64,000 nucleotides of DNA from Rotaria macrura (Eukaryota; Rotifera; Eurotatoria; Philodinida; Philodinidae). The DNA lies in contig OENT01000713.1 of assembly GCA_900239685.1 (NCBI GenBank), positions 1 through 64,000 on the forward strand. Direction: 5' to 3'. The stretch's first letter is position 1. The number at the start of each line of letters is the position of its first letter. Under the pieces are notes generated by a model. It searched no databases, had not been told where the DNA came from, and was given only the letters and a program-made list of their open reading frames with translations. Position numbers and translations under genes: made by a program. This document shows positions 41,797 to 53,719 of this stretch, piece by piece.

Positions 41797-42595
41797 TTAC
41801 ACTGTAACTCTCATTCGTCGATGCTCTGCAACATGACTAACGTCTGATCTAGCTTTACAAGAATATTCACTGCTGCTTGTTCGACTTTCTTCATTTCGTT
41901 GACAATTATTCATCTACATAAAAAATTTGAAAAAAGTAGAATTATCAATCGACTTTTCATATTTAAAAAAACTGAACGATGTGTAACTTACGATACGAAC
42001 TGTTGAGCATGCGCAATCAACAAGTGTCAGTAAAGTAGCTATACCGAAAGAGAAAAATGTCCAGTGAAGATGAACTATACGCATTTCCATTGATATACGT
42101 ATATAAACAATAGCAACCCATATACAATGAATTGCTATAGCACAAGCTAAAGCAACACTAGTTTGTTCTAGATTGAAGAATATGAATTTCAACAAATGAA
42201 TAAAAGAAAAATTCCAATTTACCAAGAAAACAATTCATTAGTTCTGGTACCCTTGACCATGTTGAACATGAAAGAGTAAGATTTATAACTTCTAATAAAA
42301 GACTGACCGCTAAGAATGCACATGGTGCAATAACAATGATAGGTGGTAACGGCATTTGATCTTCAGAATTACAGAATGCACCATAAGACACGCATAAATC
42401 ATGAACAACATCTTTGTTTACTAAGTAAAAAGCAAAGGCAAATCTATGGTTTCATAACTCTAAAAATATCGCCATGTATCTGTTCTAACCTGAATAATCA
42501 TCAATTTGAAACCAATTGTATGAATAAATAGATAAGACTAAGCATATCAACGAACCACATTTACAAGTTAAAATAATAAATGATAAAATACCCAT
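41797..42595 (-). CDS. Claudin/PMP22-like four-TM protein (gene D)
   Basis: Four exons on the minus strand (42595-42490, 42420-42223, 42167-41992, 41913-41797) give 198 residues. Membrane segments: near the N-terminus (SFIILTCKCGSLICLVLSIY), IIVIAPCAFLAVSLLLEVI, VALACAIAIHCIWVAIVYI and FFSFGIATLLTLVDCAC. The first loop has NWFQIDD and SYGAFC, again claudin-like. The tail is hydrophilic (RNEESRTSSSEYSC) and ends HRRMRVTV. It lies 396 bp upstream of its paralogue E in the same orientation with the same intron phases. All exon joins keep frame with consensus splice sites. The superfamily call rests on topology and loop pattern, since sequence identity in this superfamily is always low. Confidence 0.75.
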
Positions 42596-45500
42596 ATATC
42601 TGCATGTATATATATATTAATAGACATTAAAATTTCAATTTCTACTATAAGAAAATTTTAAATCCCACTAAAAAAATCTATGCTAAAGAAATGAATTTCT
42701 TCTTTAATAGAAAATAAAATAAAATAAATGTTCATACGGATGTTGTACAACCAAGAACGAAAAGAGATAAAAGCGACAAAATTTACTGTTTCTTCAATAT
42801 ATCATATAAATGATCTCGTGGATTTAATCGAATCTGTAAGTCTATGGAATGACGTGGTATCGATTCTCAAAAATTACCAACACAAACATTCATTCAAGCT
42901 TGCAAAGACCACGCTAATCGTGAATTAAGTTCAGCAATGGAAACTTCTTCATGCAATGATGGTTGTGCTATAAAAGAAGTGTATTTTTAAAACTGCTAAA
43001 GTAACATGCGATACAGACTGTCATTCTGATAAAAAGAAATCTTGTTCAAATATATAAATGTGTACTCTTTGATAGACTTAGTAATCTCCAATGCTGCCTG
43101 CTTTATAAATAAACAATATATATTCTGTTGTAGATCAACACTTGTCTGAACATTTATTTTATTTTCTACCTCAAAAGAAATTCATTTCTATGGTATAGAT
43201 AGTTTTAGTAGAATTTAAAACTCTCCTATATTAGAAATTAAAATTTTCATAACTACTAAAACTTACATGTGCTTATTTATTCACTAGAAAATGAATATAT
43301 ATGTTGATACTTGTAAGTTATAAAAGATATGTATCGTATTACAATTTTTCATGTGATCAAATGTATATACATGTTGATAAAAACATCTAAAATAAATTTA
43401 AAAAATAATGCCTGATTTTGATGCACTAGATTAATAAGAATTCAGATGAAAAGAACAAAAGTCTTCTGTCTTAAAATGTGGATGTCATATATGACATAGA
43501 GAATAGCCGTCTCAGATAGATGCCTATTGTAGACAGCAGGAAAGAAAACCTCATATACTATTTTTTATCTTAAGGGAAATTAATGTTTTAAGAATAATCA
43601 GGAAAGGTGCCCATGTTCACACTGCGGAAAATTCATAATCCGCTTTGGGAAAGGTTCTTCGTGTTTAGTTTTTTTCTATTACATAATGTCATGCACTTGA
43701 ATCTGTCTGAGTATTTAAAGTAGACGAAATTCCAAAAACTTAATTGAAAAAAACATAATTCTTAGTCTCTTGTTTTTCTTCATTAATTTCGAAGATAATG
43801 AATAGAATTCACTATATGGATTATTTAAAGTACACTGAACATCATATAGTTACGGTCATTTAAATATCGTTCCTTTGTTGTGATTACTGATTAGTATATT
43901 TCAAACTCGAAAACAAATAATGAGCAAATTTAACATCAAGAAATTCACGTTTTCGTTTACGCTAGCGCATATCAATTGGTAATACATTGTCATATGGATA
44001 CTCATGATGTGAGGTCGACAGACAACTCAAGACTAAATTGAACTGATGAGTTCTAAAATCATCATACGACATTCCGAATAGAAGCAATCAAATGGAGTAC
44101 ACTTACCAGTGGTAGGACAATAACTAAGAATGATCCCGAACTATAATCATTAAACTGGAAGAATGCTTTAATTCATAAAGAAAAATGATCTGTCAAAAAT
44201 TTTCTGTTGTGTATCCATGAAAGAAAGGAAAATTATCGACTTATCTCATTAAAGCAAAGTAACGTTACTTGTTTAAATAAAATTTTAAGAATATTAATTC
44301 AAAATTGAAGATTCATTCAATGATTTGATATACATCTTAAAAATAATAGTATAGTATAGAGAATATTCATTTTTCATCGGAAAAGTTGATAATCTGTTAA
44401 GATTAAATTTTTAATGATTTAGACGTGTTTTACAGCAGTATAACAATGTAGAAAAAAGGAAATCGTTAACATTAATAAAAAAAAATGAGCTAGCATTTTG
44501 TAGGAAACTAATGTGAAACATGAAATATAAGAAGAAAATTGTCTGAGACATGTTAGCAGTTTCTATCATTTCTTTTAGATTGATATTAACTCATAATATT
44601 GTTAGTTGATAAAAATAATGAAGTCAATCTTTGATGAATAAACGAGTCTTCGTTATTATTTTCTTAGTAATCTTCAAATTTCTATGCCTTATAAAAATCG
44701 ATCATTAGATAGAGATCACCCTGAAGCTTATCTCATCATATATTGATGAGAATCGAATTCCTTTCTATTATAAATAAAGACATACCTTAGATCAGAAATC
44801 CATTACAATATATATCGTTTACTCATTTTAGAATGTTATCATTTAAGAAAAAAAAATAACTTCACACTTCGCAGAATTGTAAAAAGGTACGCATGATTTT
44901 AGAAAATGTTCATTAAATGAGAAGAAATGCGTCTCTTCACAAGTAGCGATTTACAAAATGGAAAGAAACTATTTTTTCCGTTCTCCCTCTTGATGTGCTA
45001 CGAATCGCTTTGAAAAACAAAGTTATTCCTGATAGCTTAAAACTATGAAGAAAAAGAACATGATCCATTCAATTAACTGTGATGCCTATAGACGTTTTGT
45101 TTTATGATTATTTTTTTTTTGTAAAAGTTAAGAAACTATCAGAAAAGCATCGTTCAATGGAAGGAATTGTGCCAAGTTGAAATTTGACAAGATTTTGAAG
45201 AATACTTCACTACGCGAAGAAAGAAGATATTTTAACGAGAAGAAGATTTTGCAAAAAATAAACGAGCTATGTTCATTCTTTTAGATTAAAAACTTGAAGC
45301 AGCACTCAAAACCAAAATGTGATGCATTGAGATTTCATGATAACAAGAACAAGAAGAAATCAGCTTCTGGTTTATTTGATATATAACTGATAGAAACAGC
45401 AGTATATCTGTTTGGTGAAAGTAAGCAAATAATAAATATTTATTGGTGACAAGAAACCAACATTGTCTATTGTCATACTCCTCTTGTACTGCTTAGGATG

Positions 45501-45962
45501 AAGAAATTCTTCGTGTAAAATATATGATACGTTGTATTATACTACTTATATAACACATAAATCATAAATTTTCAGGATTTTGTTTGTCATAACTTATACG
45601 AATCATTCAAAAAAGTCATGACAATGGCTAAAGTTTCTAATAACTATAGTTAATAATTACAAAAATTGCTAAATATACTTTTAATTACAGCTTAGAAGAA
45701 TTTTATTGACATGTTATGGCACACACATGAGATTGAAAGCTTGACAAAGCTCATCTACGTATATGTAATGAAGAAAATATTTTTCTCTATCTAATCTTAA
45801 TGTTGTGGCTTCAGGATAGGAAACCTTACGTAATACACTATCTAGTGTTAGCCACAATACATTTGGTAGGGTCGAAGAGGATGAAAGTTGAATTCATCAG
45901 TAATATAATGACTTTCATCTAATTTGAAAACTATAGGAAACAATTTGTATGTTACGTGACAT
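42596..45962. other. Gene-poor AT-rich region
   Basis: No supported gene in about 3.4 kb. A 66-codon open stretch at 42728-42928 (+) is unsupported. No RNA genes or transposon ends were recognised. Confidence 0.5.
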
Positions 45963-46385
45963 ATGAATAATAGTGTTTTTTTTTATGGAGGATTCATTTT
46001 TCTAATGCTACTCTTTTCGACAGTGGCTGATCACGACAAACCGCTACAATGTATAAAGCTGCCTTACAATCGAGGATACTTTAAGCATATGATGAAAAGT
46101 CTCGTATGGCATTCAGCTCTTATTAATCAAATGTTTAGGCTTGATTGCGTAGCTTTAATGAAAAAGAAACTAGACAATTTTCTTCCTTTTTTTTTCTGAA
46201 GGTTTTTCTCTCCGATACATCGGGTTCCGTTCAATGTCGCATAGATTGCTTGTCGGTAAATAATAGAAAATTCGCTTGTCTGTGTAATCTCAGATGATAG
46301 ACAAACGTGTAAGACGTACAAAGATCAAATTTGGAAAAATAATTACTTCGTACGAAAAACTCTAACTAATCATGGAGAATTTACA
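45963..46385 (+). pseudogene. Possible small secreted Cys-rich protein relic
   Basis: A 78-codon frame opens with a signal-peptide-like start (MNNSVFFYGGFIFLMLLFST) and then a short Cys-containing segment. Just downstream, other frames give coding-like Cys-rich text, SGSVQCRIDCLSVNNRKFAC then LCNL. A third frame gives DDRQTCKTYKDQIWKNNYF and a stop. No consensus splice sites reconcile the frames, so this is either a decayed gene or an unresolved multi-exon one. Family unknown. Confidence 0.3.
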
Positions 46386-49300
46386 TGAAGATAGATGCAT
46401 ACAATTAATTATTCAAAATATTGAAATTATAGATGGTAAATAAGTGTTTTCCTTCTCAGATACTTCTAGTTATCATCGATCACTTGGTAATACATTCAAA
46501 ATCAGCCCAAAATAGGAATAACATAGAATTAAGACCTTAACATAAGAAAAGAAAGACTAAAAAAATGTCCACATACGTCAAATATGCTGGTCGAAGTTGC
46601 ACTGAAGAAATGTATGAATATGATCATACTATAGTATATACTCGAGAAAAACTTTATGCATCGTAAAACAAAAACAACTGAACTACAGGATAGAAATTCT
46701 GTTCTGCAAAGTTATTTATAAAAAAGAAGAAACGATAGATGATATTTTGTACGCAACTCATTTATCGTAATATATATTTATTATAGATGAAAATAATTTA
46801 CAAGTAGAAGACAGTGTTTTAATGCAGGGCAATCATTTTTTTTTTTGATGAAAGAAATCATTCTCCGATAGTGACGTAATAAGCTCTTTTTTTCTGCAGA
46901 AATTGCAAAGTCAGTATAATAGAAGATGAGAAAACGTACGAGGAAGAGGAGAAGTAATGAGTTGATGAGAGAAAGAAGAGAATAATGAACAGAAAAACTC
47001 GGGAATTTCAGCCAAAGAACTACGTCTTCCATCATCTTTATTATTAAAAGTACCTTATAAAATTTAAGTGCAAAACGTATAAAAAACAGAAAAGAAGAAG
47101 AATTTAATCAATGCTCAATGGCCTATCGTATTAAAAGGAAAAACAATATCTATGCTAAACAAGAACTTCTGAGTGTGAATTCATGCATCCTAATTGCTTG
47201 TGTTTCATTCTCATACTATTATGTTGATCAAGAAAATACTCAAAAATACCACTAAACTTAATAGAACAAAATATGTGAAGATGACATAACAAGAGAACTT
47301 ACAGCCAGATGTACAACGAGTCTATTTCCACAAGATTTTGACATATTTAACACATACACACATGTATCACGTGTATCAAGATTCATGCTAGAAATTTGTT
47401 TCGTTTTTGATAAGAAAAACTCTTTGAACGCCTTGCAGATTTAATAGTCATCGTTTTTTAGAACCTTTTCATCTATTTTATGAGATAGACAGTTGATACT
47501 GTATTATTGAAGGATAGAACCAGACATATAAGCTACCATCTGGTTAGCACCTCGTATGCGTAACATACAATTAAATGAGCGGCTCATCATAGACTGTTAT
47601 ACTTTTCCCAGGTTTTAGATTTTCCACCAAAATAAGTCTGTTTTGAAATAGACGGAATACGTTCGTACTGCATTTCTCTCGATAATCATATAATAACAGG
47701 TGATAAAGATTCGTATCTGAAAATAATGTTCTTACAAATAACGATAGACTTGACACTTGTATTTCATAACTAATATCGGCTGGTATCCTTCTAAAATTTT
47801 CTCTTATGAACGTACCTGAGTTCAGGTAAACACGTTCTCATTGAGCATAGAAAGATAAAAATGACAAGAATGATTGTGGATATATTTAAGTAAATTGTCA
47901 ACATTATTCATCTGCTTTGGATAAATTTCTAGTCTCATTTAATCGATCAACATTTATTTTTCGTAATGTAAATGTTGAAAACATTTGAGTCATTTTGATT
48001 TCTATTCATCCACTGTTTACAGATAGAAACATATCGTTCAAATCATGAATGTCGAATTCATGTTCAAAATGTGGTAGTTGTAATGAATGCATAGATTTAG
48101 TTAATAGACTATCATGGTAGAATATTACTATGTTTTCGATAAGAGTTTATGTAAACGACTACAATGAAGAGTAATCAGATGATTAGAAATCACATCGCTA
48201 TACACGGATTATCTAAAGTGTAGATCGATGACACATGATTTTAAATCTTTTCAAACGAACGATATATCCGTACAAGATTGCTCATATCATGAAGCTTTTA
48301 AATTAAGAAACAGAAATATATTATTGAATCATTTTTATTTCCACAATGTGAGTGAATGACAATAAATAGCTGATAAAAAAAACAACACGATATTTTAGAT
48401 TGATCATTGATGATTAAAAGATTTCCGTTATAATCCATCGAACATGTGTCGTGTCAATGACGGCAACATGTTCAGCATGATAGTTCCTTATCTATTGAAT
48501 AAATATATCTTCTTATCATTGATACTAAATTTACGTTGGTACTCGTCGAACTAGAATATTCGAAAGCATAAACTGGGTAACTGAAAAATTTTTCTATTTA
48601 TCATAATCATGCCAAAAACATTTGACTCTAAAATCTTCGTCGTTGTTGTATTATAATGCAAATAACCATCGATCAACTATGAATCAAATGTATCGGAGAA
48701 AGATTCTCTAGTAGGAATATCATCTTATATGTCACAGAACTGTGATTAATAGCAAAGTGTAAAGAAATTACTAAAACGCGAGGAAACGCATCAGTTCCGA
48801 AACTCTCAAAAAATTAAAAGATAAAGCGGAAATTTCCAACGCAAATTATAGATGATTTCTAGTGCTTGAAAATACTAAAACTACCATAGACATGTTATTT
48901 AATTGACGAAGAACTGACAACAATAATCATACCTGTGACATCGATAATTTTGAGGAACAATATTTTAGTCGTGTTCTATTTTTATATTACCTTCAATAGA
49001 ATATAGAGTTCCAACGATTCTATTCAAAACCTTATCAATTTCAATTCAAAAACAGAACCATTCTATAGTAAATTGATATGTAAGTTCAACAAAATTGTTC
49101 TCTAAACTTCTATCAAAAGAAATACAAGTTACAAACAAAGACAATGAAGTGTTACACAGCAGGTTACTTTCACTTTGATCATCCAAGGGGAATATGTTCT
49201 GCTGGTCCATTGATTATATTGAAGATGCAACAACAAAGCTATATTCTATTAGTGGATTACCTTTGCTTATATTTCTTTTCTAATAGAAAAGAAAAGGAAA

Positions 49301-50775
49301 AAAATGCACTTCAATGAATATCTAATTTTAAAAGTAGTTAGACAACGATCTAACTTAGAAAATAGCTCATTGTAGTATTCAAGTAAAACAGTATCGATTC
49401 ACTTTGAAAATTTTCATCGAATTCCAAGAGAGATTTTTTGTGAAAGATTTTAATCTGTGTACTTGATTTCAGTACTAAAAGGAACTGATCGCATTCATTC
49501 ATAGCCGGTATAGATTTCTATAATGAGAACTAGCCTAGCCAAGCTACAGTAGAACTAGTATATCAAGCAATCATCGAAATTTATTCATTGTTTTCAACTA
49601 AGTTGACATGGCCCTATGGCGTTTTGTAACGAAATATTTATTTCTAATGTCAATTTTGACTACTTCAATTCGTGTTTGAATTAAAACAAAAGAAAATTTG
49701 TCAAGTTCTTTTGTATATATGCTAAGAAGTGTATTTTTGTGCAAATATAACCATAAAATCGATAATAAACTATATAAGATAACTTGGATTTTGTAATTTC
49801 ACAGTATTCAATTGTTTTATAATCATTTTAATAAATCTTTGATAAAGTCTATGTATTGATAGGAACTATTCTTTTTTCTGCCTATTCAAACTCATTTCTA
49901 TATGTCATGATAAATCGGCCACATCATGTTTATGCTCAATACATGACAAGTCACTTAATTCTATGACGAGTCAAAATTTCTCATCAATTCTATTATCCAT
50001 AGAATTTGTGTCCAAAGAACAACATCTACAATATACAATTGAAATATTCTATTTATCAACTGTCAAATAGAACTATGAATTCTATTTTCAAGCATACCAC
50101 CTTCACTAATTGGTTTTGTTGTTTATTTTTTTGTTCAAATCTAAAAGAGCAAATACTATGTGAAAGTGTTCTAAATATATGTTCGATTTGCTACTTGATA
50201 GTCTGTATTGATCGATGCTCTTTCACTTTTTGCTAATGCGTTTAGAAAATCCATATCATTAAATTGATTTGCACTAGAATATTTTAAAGTACATGAAATT
50301 ATTTTCTTTACTAAGAGTAAGACAAGAACTCATCGAACAACTTTTCAATGATAAAAATAGTTTCAATTGAATGAAAATATGTTTAGGCATTGAAATATTT
50401 CTGGAAGGCGTCGTTGTCATGCATCACAACGACTATAATTTCAAATAATATCATTTACTTTTATTTTTCTGTATGAAAGAAATAACGAATTCATTTTTCT
50501 TCAAATAAATAATATTTTCATTTTCAAAAAATAGGAGTATTTAACTATGTATTATTATAGGAATAAAGGTACGCATGTGTGGGCGTGTATAAAGATCTAA
50601 GTATTATACAAAACCAGTCGAAATAATGGCAGAAACACATAGAAAGAGAGAGAGAGAGAAAAGAGAGAAATCATATATAGAGGTAGTAAATTATGATTTT
50701 TTCCTCATAACTATTCATTTATTCGACCTCATAACACTTAAAAAGTATTTTACCATGTTCGAATAAAGTACGAAT
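46386..50775. other. Gene-poor AT-rich region
   Basis: About 4.4 kb with no supported gene. It contains a decayed minus-strand fragment near 49070-49200 related to 36980-37252, and a GA tract near 50645-50660. An 84-codon minus-strand stretch at 46781-47035 arises from purine-rich sequence and is not called. Confidence 0.5.
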
Positions 50776-51341
50776 ATGCAAAACATACAGTACACACCAC
50801 AGAACGAAGTTATGCAGTTATTTTCTAATTTTTCTAAAAACCCTCCGTTGATTATAACTGATAACGGTGATACTTATATTATCAATGATTACAATCCATC
50901 ACCATTGAGATATCCGAAACTCGATAACAAGACACATTTACTAATGTAAGATTTTCATAAAAACAACAATACACACAAATAAGTGCTTTTACATTTTAGA
51001 ATTACGACAATTCTTACTCCACTTGTTTTAACTCTTGTACTATGCTTAGTTATATGTTGTATTTATCGATCCAAAAGAAAGAAATCTGAACTAAATATGT
51101 TAAGTTTCCCCATGGGTAAATAGACTTATACAATAGAGAAAATGTTTATACTAGTGTTTGCTTGATTTTTGTATTAGTACCTATCGATCAACGTCACAGA
51201 GCTCCAACGACATTCATCTGTAACCCGTATCATAATCCAGGCATTTACGAAGAATTGCCACCATCCTATCACCAAATAACAAAAGAAAAATCTGATTTAC
51301 CAGTTACAAGAACGCAAGATGATATCATCGCACATTTCTAG
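50776..51341 (+). CDS. Single-pass membrane protein with PPSY motif (gene B)
   Basis: Three exons (50776-50945, 51000-51115, 51178-51341) give 149 residues. A 56-residue outside segment with no cysteines and no evident cleavable signal peptide is followed by one membrane helix (TTILTPLVLTLVLCLVICCI), a basic stop-transfer (YRSKRKKSE) and a tail with LPPSY at residues 122-126. It is probably a type III single-pass protein whose tail recruits WW-domain proteins such as NEDD4-type ligases. That role is inferred from the motif. The membrane exon begins in phase 2 and ends in phase 1, exactly as in genes A and C. The start is the first Met of an open exon with no acceptor immediately upstream. Confidence 0.7.
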
Positions 51342-51440
51342 TTATCATCGTTAAATAACACAAAAGTAGTTACAGCAATTAGTGCACTATCATCGTATCT
51401 GGATCGTATTTATCATGTTCAATGACATTGTATATAAAAT

Positions 51441-51446
51441 AATAAA
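51441..51446 (+). terminator. Gene B polyadenylation signal
   Basis: AATAAA hexamer about 100 nt after the stop codon of gene B. Confidence 0.5.
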
Positions 51447-52897
51447 AACCTCTGACTTTCAAAATATTGCGAGTATTACATACTATTAGGTGAAAAATTG
51501 AAGCAAGTTGAATAAAAAATATTAATCATGCTTTTTAATTTATATATATATATATACAAGAATAAAAACATGTCTGTTTGCTGATAATTGAATTTACTTC
51601 TATTATGATATGTATGTGATTTCAATCATTCATATGATAGAAATCGTTTAATATGCTTGCACCTACACCAATAGTAATCACTAATGAAGTTAAAATCACT
51701 CAGCAATATACTATTTAGGTTGTGTTCGGAACAATTAATGATTGACTGTCGAATGTATCGATTGTAATCTATTTTTTTCCCATTTGAACAAGTTCAATCA
51801 AACACTTTGAATCTTGAAACTAATTGAAAGATAATATAATACTCTCCATTTAATTTAGAAATAGGCGTTTAACAGTTGTTCTCGATAGACAAGAATGATT
51901 AGTTCAACTTTTGTAAAATTTTCACTATCTCTATCATACCCTATGTAAGCAAACTTAATATATGACGAATTTTATGAAAAGTGAAATATAGTCACATATG
52001 TTTTTGTTCTTCTATATTTCAATTTTATAATTTCTTTCTTCGTACATCTCGAGCTACATGGAATAAGGGATTAAATCACAATTGAAACTCCGATCAATTC
52101 TTCCGGTTCTCAATACGAAAAACAAAAATTAATTGTATTTTAAACAATAATTTCTTCATAGGATCACGAAAAATTGAAAATGATGGGCTTTAACAATATT
52201 GTCTTTGTTTCCGTCTTCGATTTATTGAATGTGAAAATATTTCAATATGATATAGCTATATTAATAAGATTCAAAACATTCGGTTCTTATTCTGTAATCA
52301 TTTTTCTGATGAATTTGTCGACCGAAATTTGAATTCATGCGATCCATTGATTAAATTACTGGATTCAAAGAAAAACTCAATAATTGTTTGTTTTTATGAT
52401 GTACCTATTGTTAAATTAAAAATATTTTGCCTAGAGCAAAAAAAGTAAATTTTATCATGTCATTAAACGCTGTTTATTTTCATAAATTCATGAACGGAAA
52501 TAGTTCATTATGTATAATGATAGGCGGTATGCGAAATATTGTTATATTTCGATTTCCATCAGTTCCATTGTTTTTCGTACGCACTGATCCTGCTTTCTAG
52601 AGGAATGAGTTTAATCTAAGGAAAAAATTTGCTTTTGCTTTTCTTCGTACGTTTCTCTTTACATATATTTTATAAAGTTAATGGTAAAAAAAAAGAGAAA
52701 AAATCTTTGTTTCATCGGCATAGAGAACTCACAATGTCGTTGCTTTTTTTTTCTTCGACATAAAAAATAATCAGCGGAATGGTAGGAAAAAGGACGATTT
52801 CTTGTTTTTTTTATGTTTCTTCCAAAATCCAAAAACAAGCCTTCATTTTTTAACGATGCATCTATGCGTATGTTTAAATTGATGAAAGTACAAAGAA
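51447..52897. other. Intergenic region between genes B and C
   Basis: AT-rich with no supported gene. A short (AT)n run lies at about 51541-51556. Confidence 0.5.
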
Positions 52898-53719
52898 ATG
52901 TTGACTGAAATTTGCCTTAGTCTATTCATTGTCCTGATACCAAAAGTTAGTATAGTAAAATAGACATCGTTGCGAGAACTGATGTTTTTTTTTAAATTCA
53001 ACTCAATAGGTTCAAACTGATGACCTATGTTTTTATCAAAATCAAACAGTAATTGTTTCTATTCGGTTAGTGTATTTTAAATATTAAACATTATGTAGAA
53101 TGATGGGAATGAAAAAATTAAAAATTAAATGTATCTCATATTTTCAGTTGTCCAGGTTCTTGCTGCTCGGTTGCAGCAACATCTAAAGACGCAGCATGTT
53201 GTTCTAATATTATATGGAAACTGTGAGATTGAAGAAACTTGATTGCAATCATAAGTTTTGTTTTTCTCGTTTTTTTTCAACCAGAATAATACCTCTTGTC
53301 ATCGTGGTCAGTATTTCTATTATTGCAGTTTGTTCAATTTATTTTCGTCCATGGTTCAAACGTTCTTCAACAGGGTGTAAATGTCCATGTAGACGACGAT
53401 CTCGAGGTAACACTGACTTTTAAAAGATTATAGCTTCAATTTGTTTTAGATATTTTATTGAAATCTAGTCATCTCTTCCAGTCCTACGGTGGTAAATCAT
53501 AATGCTGTCTATGTGATGAATAATGAAGATTTACCAGCTTACGAAACAATCAGTAAAAACTCATTAACGAAAGATAGAAGACCACCGCCTTATAATTTTG
53601 TTGCTGCACATCCTACTGATTTCGGTATTGAAACAGACACTGTAAGTGCACCACCTGAGTATCGTTCAAGATCTAATACTGTAGCTATAATAGAACCCAG
53701 TGCACCAGTTTACCCATAA
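52898..53719 (+). CDS. Shisa/STMC6-like single-pass protein with PPxY and PSAP motifs (gene C)
   Basis: Five exons (52898-52945, 53010-53065, 53148-53222, 53285-53406, 53469-53719) give 183 residues. A signal peptide (MLTEICLSLFIVLIP) is followed by a small ectodomain with exactly six cysteines (positions 23, 36, 40, 41, 52, 53, including CPGSCC). Then one membrane helix (IIPLVIVVSISIIAVCSIYF), a Cys/Arg-rich juxtamembrane stretch and a tail with LPAY, PPPY (139-142), PPEY (162-165) and terminal PSAP (177-180). Six Cys, one helix and PPxY tails define the Shisa/WBP1/VOPP1/CYYR1-type (STMC6) adaptors, which bind WW-domain ubiquitin ligases and influence receptor trafficking. The first two exons were chosen because they are the only ones found that supply a signal peptide and correct phases. 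Their donors (GTTAGT) are slightly weak. Confidence 0.72.

Noticed and set aside
46781-47035. 84-codon minus-strand hydrophobic open stretch
   Set aside because: It arises from a purine-rich run on the plus strand and has no splice context or family resemblance.
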